Assembly: GCA_035495555.1 (NCBI GenBank)
Contig: DATJFQ010000022.1
Span: forward strand, 1 to 64,000
Reading direction: 5' to 3'
Length of the DNA: 64,000 bases
Source: DATJFQ01 sp035495555
GTDB lineage: Bacteria > Acidobacteriota > Vicinamibacteria > Vicinamibacterales > 2-12-FULL-66-21
The translations under genes and the position numbers were made by a program. Each line of letters begins with the position of its first letter. Within the stretch, counting starts at the first letter, position 1. Shown piece by piece: positions 1 to 7,608 of this stretch. A model generated the notes under the pieces. It saw only the letters and a list, made by a program, of their open reading frames with translations, searched no databases and had not been told where the DNA came from.

Positions 1-6
1 GTAACA

Positions 7-90
7 ATCCGCGCTTCGCGCGGGGTGCCAGGGGGCTGCGTGCCTCGGATGCGTGCCGGGCTTCCGCGCTTCGCGCGGGGTGCTGGGGGC
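7..90. repeat. Two copies of a dispersed GC-rich repeat
   Basis: Two copies (about 7-48 and 62-90) share the core CCGCGCTTCGCGCGG followed by GGTGC. The core is an inverted repeat with a 6-bp stem and a 3-base loop. The reverse complement of the same unit, with loop GGA in place of the expected GAA, occurs twice at 12284-12381. The upstream copy extends to CCTCGG and matches the distant copies over about 40 bases; the second copy is shorter. No ORF with coding character covers 1-243. Confidence 0.75.
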
Positions 91-108
91 TATAGCCCGG
101 CCGATGGT

Positions 109-166
109 GTAGCGCAGGCCTTCAGGCCTGCCTTCAGGCAGCCCTAAAGGGCTCGCTACGGTAGCG
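109..166. repeat. Cloverleaf-like nested inverted repeat
   Basis: Outer arms GTAGCG (109-114) and CGCTAC (154-159) pair perfectly. Between them lie hairpins GCAGGCC-TTCA-GGCCTGC (114-131), CTGCC-TTCA-GGCAG (128-141, overlapping the first) and AGCCC-TAAA-GGGCT (140-153). A further GTAGCG at 161-166 can pair with 154-159 instead. There is no T-run and no tRNA identity. It looks like a mobile or REP-type structured element upstream of the first gene. Confidence 0.7.
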
Positions 167-243
167 ACAGCGGTCACGCGGTCAACGGCGAACGGCAAAC
201 CGCCAAGGGCGGCCACGGCCAACGGCACACGCGAGCGCCACAC

Positions 244-1995
244 ATGCTGCTATTCACGATTGTGTTGATGGCGGCGGCGGGTCAGGTCTATTCCCCGCCG
301 GCGGTTCCCCAGACGCGTGACGTCCGGCAGCTTCCCGAAGCGGCCGGCACCGCGGTCGTCCGCGGACGGGTGGTCACATCCGACGGCCGTCCCGTCAAAC
401 GCGTCATCGTTTCGTTGACGCAGGCCATGGGCGGCGACAGCGGTATCTCCGACGCCAGTCGACCGGCAACCCGACCGGTCTCGCGCACAACGCTCAGCGA
501 CGCGCAGGGTCAGTTCTCGTTCGACGGTCTGCCGGCAGGCTTCTATCGGATCACTGCGAGGCCCGGTATGTACCAGGCCCGTTTCCTCGTCGGGGGCTAC
601 GGGCAGAAGAGGCCCAACGATCCGGGGCCGCCATTCGAACTCTCCGACGGCCAGGTCTTCACCGGCGCGACGATCGTCATGCCGGCCAGCGGGGTCATCA
701 CCGGACGTGTGACGGACGACGAAGGGGAACCTGTGACGCGGGTTCCGGTGTCCACCTACTTTTTTGCGCCAGGCTCGACAGTCCCCGCACGCGGGTTCGG
801 CGCCAGCACAGACGACCGGGGGCAGTTTCGCATCTTCGGCCTTCAACCCGGCGATTACGAGATCTTCGCCGATGTGCGGGACGGAAACGTCCAAATCGAT
901 TCAGAAACCGACCCGACGGGTTTCGTACCCACCTACTTCCCCGGCGTGCCGACCGAAGCGGACGCGCAGCACGTGCAGGTGCGCGCGGGCGCCGAGACGT
1001 CGGGCGTCGATTTCCGGCTGATTCGGGGACGGCTCTTCACGATCTCGGGGATGGTGCTGAACTCGCAGGGACAGCCCGTGTTTCCCATCAGCGTCAGCGT
1101 GATGCAGAACACCGGGCAACCCGAACAGCGTGTCGTCAGCGGGTTTTCGACGGACTCTCAGGGGCATTTCACGATGCGCGGCGTCGCGCCGGGAGACTAC
1201 ACGCTCGCGATCCGTCCGCGGATTGCGCCGCAGGGCGCCATGGTGATCAACGGCCGGCGCATGCCCGATCTGGCGGAGTTCGCGACCCTCGACCTGCGGG
1301 TCGATTCGGACATCACGGATCTGGTGATCACGACCCGGCCGACGCTGAGCATTGCCGGCCGGGTGGTTTTCGTGGACGGCGTCCCGCCGATGGCGCCCGG
1401 CGCGCCCGATCCGCTTCGCAACATCCGGATCTCGGCCGCTGCCGCCCTTGGTACGATTCCGTTCTCGCCGTTCCCACCGGTGCAGCTCGCACCGGACTTT
1501 TCGTTCACGCTGAATGGGCTCTCGTCTGCGGTCGTGCTCCGCGTGAACGGTCTGCCGCCGAATTTCGTGGTCAAGCAGGTGCTGGTCGGCGCGGAGGACA
1601 TCACTGATCGCGGACACGAGTTTGTCGACCGCGACTCGGGCCAGTTGCAGATCCTCGTCACCTCGCGCGTCGCAGGTCTCGAGGGCACCGTCGTGGACGC
1701 GGCGGGCAAGCCCGCCGTGGACTCGCTCGTGCTGTTGCTGCTGGAACCCGCAAACGGGCGCCACGCCGCACTGTACCGCAGCGGGGCCGTGGATCCGTAC
1801 GGCCGCTTCAAGATGTCGTCGTTGCGGGCCGGTGAGTTTCTGGTTGTGGCCGTTCCGCGAGACCGGATGCCGAGGAACGGCGACACCGCCGCGTACGACG
1901 CAATCGCCAGGGACGCGCAGCCGATCACGCTCGGCGACGGCGAGTTCCGAGTGATGGATTTGAAGGTGAGCGGCGGCAAACAGGGCGCCCCATAA
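244..1995 (+). CDS. Exported carboxypeptidase-regulatory-like repeat protein
   Basis: A 583-residue protein with a short hydrophobic N-terminus that looks like a signal peptide (residues 1-17). The rest is built of at least four repeats of the carboxypeptidase-regulatory beta-sandwich type, near residues 38-110, 150-210, 265-325 and 478-545. Each begins with a strand such as VRGRVVTSDGRPV or ITGRVTDDEGEPV and ends with a G-L-x-P-G-x-Y motif. No catalytic residues are visible, so a structural or carbohydrate/protein-binding role at the surface is likely. It starts at ATG 244 with no clear Shine-Dalgarno. The stop codon lies in the loop of a perfect hairpin. It converges on the BNR protein at 2064. 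The fold call is firm; the role is unknown. Confidence 0.8.
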   Translation: MLLFTIVLMAAAGQVYSPPAVPQTRDVRQLPEAAGTAVVRGRVVTSDGRPVKRVIVSLTQAMGGDSGISDASRPATRPVSRTTLSDAQGQFSFDGLPAGFYRITARPGMYQARFLVGGYGQKRPNDPGPPFELSDGQVFTGATIVMPASGVITGRVTDDEGEPVTRVPVSTYFFAPGSTVPARGFGASTDDRGQFRIFGLQPGDYEIFADVRDGNVQIDSETDPTGFVPTYFPGVPTEADAQHVQVRAGAETSGVDFRLIRGRLFTISGMVLNSQGQPVFPISVSVMQNTGQPEQRVVSGFSTDSQGHFTMRGVAPGDYTLAIRPRIAPQGAMVINGRRMPDLAEFATLDLRVDSDITDLVITTRPTLSIAGRVVFVDGVPPMAPGAPDPLRNIRISAAAALGTIPFSPFPPVQLAPDFSFTLNGLSSAVVLRVNGLPPNFVVKQVLVGAEDITDRGHEFVDRDSGQLQILVTSRVAGLEGTVVDAAGKPAVDSLVLLLLEPANGRHAALYRSGAVDPYGRFKMSSLRAGEFLVVAVPRDRMPRNGDTAAYDAIARDAQPITLGDGEFRVMDLKVSGGKQGAP

Positions 1996-2005
1996 GGGCG
2001 CCCTG
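1981..2005 (+). terminator. Hairpin with the stop codon in its loop
   Basis: A perfect 10-bp stem (CAGGGCGCCC and GGGCGCCCTG) encloses the loop CATAA. The TAA of the upstream gene (1993-1995) lies inside that loop. No T-run follows, so it is not a classic intrinsic terminator. It may protect the mRNA 3' end. Confidence 0.6.
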
Positions 2006-2020
2006 AAGGACCTGGTAACG

Positions 2021-2055
2021 TAACTGGTAACTGGTAACTGGTCACTGGCTACTGA
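2021..2055. repeat. Heptamer array, TAACTGG type
   Basis: Five units in register: TAACTGG three times, then TCACTGG and CTACTGA. It lies between two convergent genes. The reverse complement, CCAGTTA, is the unit of the array at 24512-24574. Confidence 0.8.
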
Positions 2056-2057
2056 CT

Positions 2058-2076
2058 GCTGCCTTATTTCGGCAGC
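2058..2076 (-). terminator. Hairpin around the stop of the BNR gene
   Basis: Arms GCTGCC and GGCAGC flank a 7-base loop that holds the complement of the TAA stop (2064-2066). It mirrors the hairpin at 1981-2005 on the other side of the same junction. Confidence 0.5.
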
Positions 2077-4982
2077 GGCAGCACCAGGAACGATACCGAG
2101 GGACCAATCGGCGTGAACTGATCTCCGTTCACTTTTCCGATCTGCGCCATGTAACGCGCCTGCGCAACCGGGGGTGCGAAGTTGCCGCGACCGAAGCCCC
2201 CGCCTCCCTGGTTGCCGCGGCCTGTGCCTTCGGGTGCCTCGCCGCGCAGATCCCACGCGATCCGGTGGACGCCTTCTTCCGCCTTGTCGCCAAGGCCGAT
2301 TCGTCGCACCTGTTTGCCCGTGCTATCCGTGATGTTGATCGCGTACTTGCCGTTCGCGGAAGCCCCGAGGCTATACGTGAACAGCGCGCCATTCGGCGGA
2401 TTCGGCGCCGACATATCGCCCCATGATGCTTCGACCTGGTTCAGCTCGTTGAACTGATAGGCGTCGCGCAATGGGAAGAGATGCGCTTCCTCCGCGAGGG
2501 TCTGCGGGGTCATCTCCCGGAGCGGCGTGTAGTCGTCCAGAATGAACACGCCGCGGCCGAACGAGCCCGCGACGAGATCGTCGTCGCGCTGCTGGAAGAG
2601 GATGTCGCGGACCTGGGTTGTCGGCAGGCCCCCCTTCAACTGCACCCAGTGGCTGCCGCCGTCGAGGGTGACATACATCCCGAATTCCATCCCGGCAAAC
2701 AGCAGGTTCGCGTTCATCGGGTCCTGCAGCACGCTCCAGGCACCCGACCGCTCCGGCAGATCGCCAGTCACCGACGTCCACGTCCGGCCGCGATCGGTGC
2801 TCCTCATCACGTAGGGCTTGAAGTTGCCGCGGTTCCAGTCGTTGAAGGTCGCGAACACTTCGTTCACATCGCGGGGCGACGCCCTCACGTCGGTCACATA
2901 CGTGTGTTCCGGAATGCCCTGGAACTGCTCGTATTTCTGCCACGTCTTGCCGCCGTCGCCGGTCACCTGGATCAGCCCATCGTCGGTGCCGGCGTAGATC
3001 AGACCTTCGAGCAGCGGCGACTCGTCGAGAGCAGTGACGACGCTGAGGCGCGTCGTCGCCTGGTTGAAGGCGACCGAGTCGGGCGGCCAGACCTTGCCCA
3101 TGATCGGGATCTTCGTCGGGTCGAGATTGCGTGTCAGATCCGGGCTGATCGCCGTCCACGTGTCGCCGCGATCGTCGCTGCGATACACGCGATCGCCCGC
3201 GAAATAGAGGCGTCGTGCCGCGTGGGGGCTGATGATGAAGGGCGAATCCCAGTGCCAGCGGCCGAGCGTCTGCGGCGCATTGCCGCGGCCGCCCTGTCCG
3301 CCTCGCCCCCCGCGTCCTGCCGGCTGTGCCGCCGCGGGCGGACCTTCTTCCCCACCGCGTCCGCGCCGGACGGCCTCGAGTTCCGCCTCGATGTCTTCCT
3401 GCTTCATGCCCACGATGTTGTTCGTGCGCGGCCGGATGTTGACGCTCTGGCCCGTCCGGAGGTCGAGACGCGTGAGGTTCCCCTCCTGCGACTGCGCGTA
3501 GACGACGTTGGGATCCTCGGGGTCCACGCGGCCCTGGAAGCCGTCGCCGCCGCCGACGTTGTACCAGTCGCTCGTCCGGATGCCGGCGCGGTTCATCGTG
3601 CGCGATGGCCCGCAGACGGAGCCGTTGTCCTGCGCGCCGCCGCACACCTTGTAGAACGGCAGCGAGTTGTCGGTCGAGATGCGGTAGAACTGCGAGAGCG
3701 GCAGGTTGGTGAAGTGCCGCCAGGTCTTCATGCTGTCGTAGGTTTCGTACAAGCCGCCGTCGTTGCCGACGAGCATGTGACGATGATCGCTCGGATCCCA
3801 CAGCACTTCATGGAAGTCGACGTGGACCCCGGGCATCGCGACCGCCCGCCATGTCTTGCCGCCGTCCTCGCTCCGCCACAGGTTCGTTTGCGGCGAGTAA
3901 ATCACGTCAGGGTTCTGCGGATCGACGAAGATCTCGTTGTAGTACCCAGGGTCGCCGCCGCGATAACAGTCGTCGCGCCCCTCGGGCGCCTCCGCGGTGA
4001 GGGGACCGCAAGCGGCCGGCGGCTGCGCGGGCGCGGCCGCCGCGCCGCCGCGTCCGAATCCACCGCGGCCTTCATTGATCTCGCGTCCGATGCGCGTCCA
4101 CGACGCGCCCGCGTCGTCTGACCGGTAGAAGCCGCCCTGCCCCTTCTGGGCCGTGACGAGCGCGTAGACCGTGTTGGGATTTTTGGGATTGATCCCGAGG
4201 CCGATGCGGCCCAACTCGACGGAGGGCAGCCCCTTCGTGAGCTTCGTGAACTTCTGCCCTCCGTCAGTGGACTTATATAACCCGCTGTCGGGACCGCCGC
4301 CAATCAACTGCCCCACCTGACGGCGCCGCTGCAGGATCGCGACATAGATCGTATCCGGCTTCTTTGGATCCATGACCATGTCGGTCGCGCCCGAGTCGTC
4401 GCTGACGTGGAGGACGTTCTTCCAGGTTTTCCCGCCGTCCGTCGTCTTGTAGAGGCCGCGGTCGCCGCCCGAGCGCCACAGCGGACCGATCGCGGTCACA
4501 TAGACGGTGTTCGAGTTGCGCGGGTCGATGACGATGTTCTGAATATGCTCGGAGTTCTCGAGCCCCATGCGCGTCCACGTCTGGCCGGCGTCAGTCGATT
4601 TGTAGAGGCCGTCGCCGAACGACACGCTGCGCTGATTGTTGTTCTCGCCTGTCCCGAGCCAGACAACGTTCGAGTCTTTCGGATCGACGACGACGGCGCC
4701 GAGCGAGTACGACCCGCCTTCATCGAACACGGCTGCGAAGGTGTTGCCGCGGTTTTCCGTCTTGAACAGACCGCCCGAGGCGCTCGCGACGTACCAGACG
4801 TTGGGGTTTTTCGGATCGATATCGACATCCGAGATGCGGCCCGTGGTGATGAATGGACCGATGCTTCTAAACGAGAGCCCTTTCAGCGTGTCGGCGGTGA
4901 TCGCGCCGCCGCCTCCCTGCTGCGCGCCGAGCGTCGCAGCGCCAAGGGCCACCGCACAGCCGAGGATGAAAGATGGTTTCAT
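2064..4982 (-). CDS. Exported BNR/sortilin-type beta-propeller protein
   Basis: A 972-residue protein with a signal peptide (about residues 1-20). It carries around ten BNR/Asp-box motifs of the form S-x-D-x-G-x-T-W, for example YKSTDAGQTW, YKTTDGGKTW, WRSEDGGKTW and YRSDDRGDTW, as in VPS10/sortilin-like and exo-sialidase propellers. Three Gly/Arg-rich linkers interrupt the propeller blades. Such proteins are often annotated as glycosyl hydrolases, but no catalytic site is recognisable here and Asp-boxes are structural. The start ATG at 4982 is preceded by a consensus TATAAT only 8 bases upstream, which suggests a very short leader or leaderless mRNA. The exact function is unknown. Confidence 0.8.
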   Translation of the reverse strand: MKPSFILGCAVALGAATLGAQQGGGGAITADTLKGLSFRSIGPFITTGRISDVDIDPKNPNVWYVASASGGLFKTENRGNTFAAVFDEGGSYSLGAVVVDPKDSNVVWLGTGENNNQRSVSFGDGLYKSTDAGQTWTRMGLENSEHIQNIVIDPRNSNTVYVTAIGPLWRSGGDRGLYKTTDGGKTWKNVLHVSDDSGATDMVMDPKKPDTIYVAILQRRRQVGQLIGGGPDSGLYKSTDGGQKFTKLTKGLPSVELGRIGLGINPKNPNTVYALVTAQKGQGGFYRSDDAGASWTRIGREINEGRGGFGRGGAAAAPAQPPAACGPLTAEAPEGRDDCYRGGDPGYYNEIFVDPQNPDVIYSPQTNLWRSEDGGKTWRAVAMPGVHVDFHEVLWDPSDHRHMLVGNDGGLYETYDSMKTWRHFTNLPLSQFYRISTDNSLPFYKVCGGAQDNGSVCGPSRTMNRAGIRTSDWYNVGGGDGFQGRVDPEDPNVVYAQSQEGNLTRLDLRTGQSVNIRPRTNNIVGMKQEDIEAELEAVRRGRGGEEGPPAAAQPAGRGGRGGQGGRGNAPQTLGRWHWDSPFIISPHAARRLYFAGDRVYRSDDRGDTWTAISPDLTRNLDPTKIPIMGKVWPPDSVAFNQATTRLSVVTALDESPLLEGLIYAGTDDGLIQVTGDGGKTWQKYEQFQGIPEHTYVTDVRASPRDVNEVFATFNDWNRGNFKPYVMRSTDRGRTWTSVTGDLPERSGAWSVLQDPMNANLLFAGMEFGMYVTLDGGSHWVQLKGGLPTTQVRDILFQQRDDDLVAGSFGRGVFILDDYTPLREMTPQTLAEEAHLFPLRDAYQFNELNQVEASWGDMSAPNPPNGALFTYSLGASANGKYAINITDSTGKQVRRIGLGDKAEEGVHRIAWDLRGEAPEGTGRGNQGGGGFGRGNFAPPVAQARYMAQIGKVNGDQFTPIGPSVSFLVLPLPK

Positions 4983-4990
4983 GGTCGCGC

Positions 4991-4996
4991 ATTATA
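4991..4996 (-). promoter_or_regulatory. Consensus -10 (TATAAT) of the BNR gene
   Basis: On the minus strand TATAAT lies 8 bases before the ATG at 4982. No good -35 is visible at 16-18 bases. Transcription from here would start at or next to the start codon. Confidence 0.5.
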
Positions 4997-5031
4997 TGGC
5001 AGGGCGCCGCCGATGCGTCCCCGCGCTCGAC

Positions 5032-6981
5032 TCAGTACGGAATCCACACTTCCATTTCGCCGCGGCCGCGGTTGTTCCAGGCGTAGTACGGAACGGCCGT
5101 AACGGCGCGGTCGCCGGCCTTCACGGTGATCGTCTCGACCCCGTTGAGCAGGTCGGATCGAAACGCGTGCGTCGCGGATGCATCGAGCGGAACCGTGATT
5201 TCCTTCAGGGAGCCGCCGTTGTCGATGCCTTCGAGCGCGTAGACGACGGGTCCGCGCTGAAGCGCGAATTTGCCCGCATCTTCCTTCACGCGCGCGTCGG
5301 CGAGCACGCGGCGCACCGGCATCGGCAGCGTCAGGATGACGGTGTCCCCTTTCTGCCAGCGCCGCGTCACTTCGGCGTAGCCGTCCCGCAACGAGAGCGG
5401 TACCGTGCTGCCGTTGACCGAAACGGACGGCTGCGCCTGCAGCGGCTGCGCGTAGCGATACAGGGCGTTGGGCGTACCGGTGCCCGGCATCGCCCAATCG
5501 GGGATGCGGAGTGCGAGCGTCCCCGTCAGCGGCGCGTCAGGCGCCAGCGCGAACGTCACACGACCGTCCCACGGATAGTCCGTCTGCTGCGCCAGGTGCA
5601 GCTTGACGCCGTTCACGGTGACATCGACGTCGCTGCCGATGAACAGGTTCACGTAGATGCGCCGTCCCTGCTCGGCATAGATGAGCCCGGGCAGCTCCTC
5701 CATCAGGCGCGCGAGATTCGCGGGGCAGCACGCCACGTCGAAGTACTCGCTGCGCTGCTGCCGCCCGTCGGACACGAGCGGGTTCTGATAGAAGAAGGTG
5801 TTCCCCGCCAGCGAGACGCCCGAGAGATACCCGTTGTACAGCGTCCGCTCGAGCGCGTTGTACGCGGCGGACGTGCCGGTCCGCAGAAAGGTGCGGTGAT
5901 ACCAGAGAATGCCTCCGACCGACGCGCAGGTCTCGGCATAGGCACGATTGGGCAGCTCATAGGGCGCGCCGAATGCTTCCGTGCCGGCCACCGCCCCCAG
6001 CCCCCCCGTGACATACATCTTCCGCTCCGTCACGTCGTCGAACAGCGCGCCGAGCGTTTTGTCATACAGGCCGTCGAAGAACGTCGACAGGTCGGTCATC
6101 GCCGAGTAGAGATACGTCGCGCGCACCGCATGGCCAATCGCCGTGGCCTGCTCCTGGACGGGCGTCTGGTCCTGCCGGTACGCGGCGTCGTTGTACATGA
6201 AGAATCGGCTGCCGCGCTCGAACACCGGACGCTCGACGCCGTGCGGCTGCCCACGTTCGCCGACGAAAAATTTAGCGAGCTGCAGATATTTCTGATTGCC
6301 TGTGACGCGATAGAGCTTCACGAGTGCGAGTTCGATCTCCTCGTGACCGGGCACATCGCGCCGCTTCCCGGGTCCGAACGTGTCGACCATCAGATCCGCG
6401 CTCTTGATCGCGACCTCGAGGAAATTGTGCTTCCCCGTGGCCGAATAGTGCGCGACGGCGGCCTCAATCATGTGGCCCTGGTCGTACAACTCATGACTTG
6501 TGAGCAGCCATGACCAGCGCTCCGGGCCCGCGCCGGGCGCGGGGTCCTTCGGATCGACCGTCCGGGGGTTGTACAGATAGCCGTCCGGCTGTTGCGCAGC
6601 CGCGATGATCTCGATGAGATCGTCCAGATTCTTCGACAACTGCGGATCCGGATGATCGAGGAGCGACCACGACGCCGCTTCCATCACCTTGTAGATGTCC
6701 GTGTCGTTGTAGCGCTGGCCCTGGTATGGGCCCGTCTTCTTCCCCGCGGCCTTGAGAAAGTTGTCCACGCGCCCCGTGATCTCGTTCTCGTGCATGATGT
6801 GCGGAATCGTCACGGTGCGGTTGATCTCGGACTTCGGCGCCCAGAACCGATCGGTGATCCGCACGGACGTGAGCGGTACCGGGCGGATCGGGTAATCTTT
6901 CGGCGGCGACGCCGTCGTCCGGGGGAACGCGATGACCTGTGAGAGCGCGAACGCACTGGCGAGCACGAAGAAGGCACGCAT
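5032..6981 (-). CDS. Exported GH127-type beta-L-arabinofuranosidase-like protein
   Basis: A 649-residue protein with a signal peptide (about residues 1-20), then the (alpha/alpha)6-barrel and beta-sandwich architecture of the DUF1680/GH127 family. The metal/nucleophile site is intact: Glu350 and Cys352 in AYAETC, and the paired Cys418-Cys419 in ACCPAN. These match the Zn-cysteinate motif of the Bifidobacterium enzyme HypBA1. Characterised members release beta-L-arabinofuranose; substrate here is inferred. It is more distant from the two other GH127 proteins in the window (27448 and 46904). The start codon overlaps the divergent cyclophilin start: both use the CATG at 6979-6982. Confidence 0.85.
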   Translation of the reverse strand: MRAFFVLASAFALSQVIAFPRTTASPPKDYPIRPVPLTSVRITDRFWAPKSEINRTVTIPHIMHENEITGRVDNFLKAAGKKTGPYQGQRYNDTDIYKVMEAASWSLLDHPDPQLSKNLDDLIEIIAAAQQPDGYLYNPRTVDPKDPAPGAGPERWSWLLTSHELYDQGHMIEAAVAHYSATGKHNFLEVAIKSADLMVDTFGPGKRRDVPGHEEIELALVKLYRVTGNQKYLQLAKFFVGERGQPHGVERPVFERGSRFFMYNDAAYRQDQTPVQEQATAIGHAVRATYLYSAMTDLSTFFDGLYDKTLGALFDDVTERKMYVTGGLGAVAGTEAFGAPYELPNRAYAETCASVGGILWYHRTFLRTGTSAAYNALERTLYNGYLSGVSLAGNTFFYQNPLVSDGRQQRSEYFDVACCPANLARLMEELPGLIYAEQGRRIYVNLFIGSDVDVTVNGVKLHLAQQTDYPWDGRVTFALAPDAPLTGTLALRIPDWAMPGTGTPNALYRYAQPLQAQPSVSVNGSTVPLSLRDGYAEVTRRWQKGDTVILTLPMPVRRVLADARVKEDAGKFALQRGPVVYALEGIDNGGSLKEITVPLDASATHAFRSDLLNGVETITVKAGDRAVTAVPYYAWNNRGRGEMEVWIPY

Positions 6982-7606
6982 GCAGACAATTCTTATACGA
7001 ATCGCGTTGACGTTGGCCGCGGCGCTGGCGGCAGTCGGGGCCGGAGCGCAGCAGCCCGCCGCACCGCCTCAAGGCGATGTCGTGGTCAGAATCGAAACCC
7101 TGCTCGGCAGTATCGATGTGGTCGTCGATACGAAAGACGCTCCGATCACGGCAGCGAACTTCCTCAAATACGTCGACAACCATCTTTACGACGGCGGCCG
7201 TTTCCACCGCGCGACTCGGCCCGACAACTATACGCCCGCGCCGCCGAACCGGCCGCCGATGGAAATCGTTCAGGCCGGCATCAATCCGGCGAAGCGGTCC
7301 GAAGGTTTCGCCCCGATTCCGCTCGAACGAACCAGCGTGACCGGGCTGAAGCACCGTGTGGGCACGGTCTCGATGGCGCGCGCCGCGCAGGCCGACACGG
7401 CGACCTCCGATTTCTTCATCTGCCTCGATGATCAGCCGTCGCTCGACTTCGGAGGCAAACGCTTCGACGACGCGCAGGGCGCGGCCGCGTTCGGCCATGT
7501 ACTGAAAGGAATGGACGTCGTCCGTCGTATTCAGCATCAGCCTGTCAAGGCCCAGAATCTCGATCCGCCGATCACTATCGTCCGCATGTTCCGCGTCGAG
7601 GAGTAA
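6980..7606 (+). CDS. Exported cyclophilin-type peptidyl-prolyl isomerase
   Basis: A 208-residue protein. The ATG at 6980 is preferred because a clean signal peptide (MQTILIRIALTL to GAQQ) follows directly and GAAGAAGG lies upstream; a longer in-frame start at 6932 would put a polar stretch first. The cyclophilin fold is visible: an N-terminal strand VVRIETLLGSIDVVV, the catalytic-Arg segment GGRFHRA, then GTVSMAR and SDFFICL. It catalyses cis/trans isomerisation of prolyl bonds in periplasmic proteins. Its stop is 2 bases before the S9 peptidase start, so the two are probably co-translated, pairing prolyl folding with peptidase activity. Confidence 0.85.
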   Translation: MQTILIRIALTLAAALAAVGAGAQQPAAPPQGDVVVRIETLLGSIDVVVDTKDAPITAANFLKYVDNHLYDGGRFHRATRPDNYTPAPPNRPPMEIVQAGINPAKRSEGFAPIPLERTSVTGLKHRVGTVSMARAAQADTATSDFFICLDDQPSLDFGGKRFDDAQGAAAFGHVLKGMDVVRRIQHQPVKAQNLDPPITIVRMFRVEE

Positions 7607-7608
7607 CG

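Noticed and set aside
109..166. tRNA gene
   Set aside because: The element is about 50 bases, lacks anticodon-arm and T-loop consensus, and has overlapping hairpins.
901..2256. 451-residue open frame on the minus strand
   Set aside because: It is antisense to the exported repeat protein, is very rich in Arg and crosses into a second gene; typical shadow frame of GC-rich DNA.
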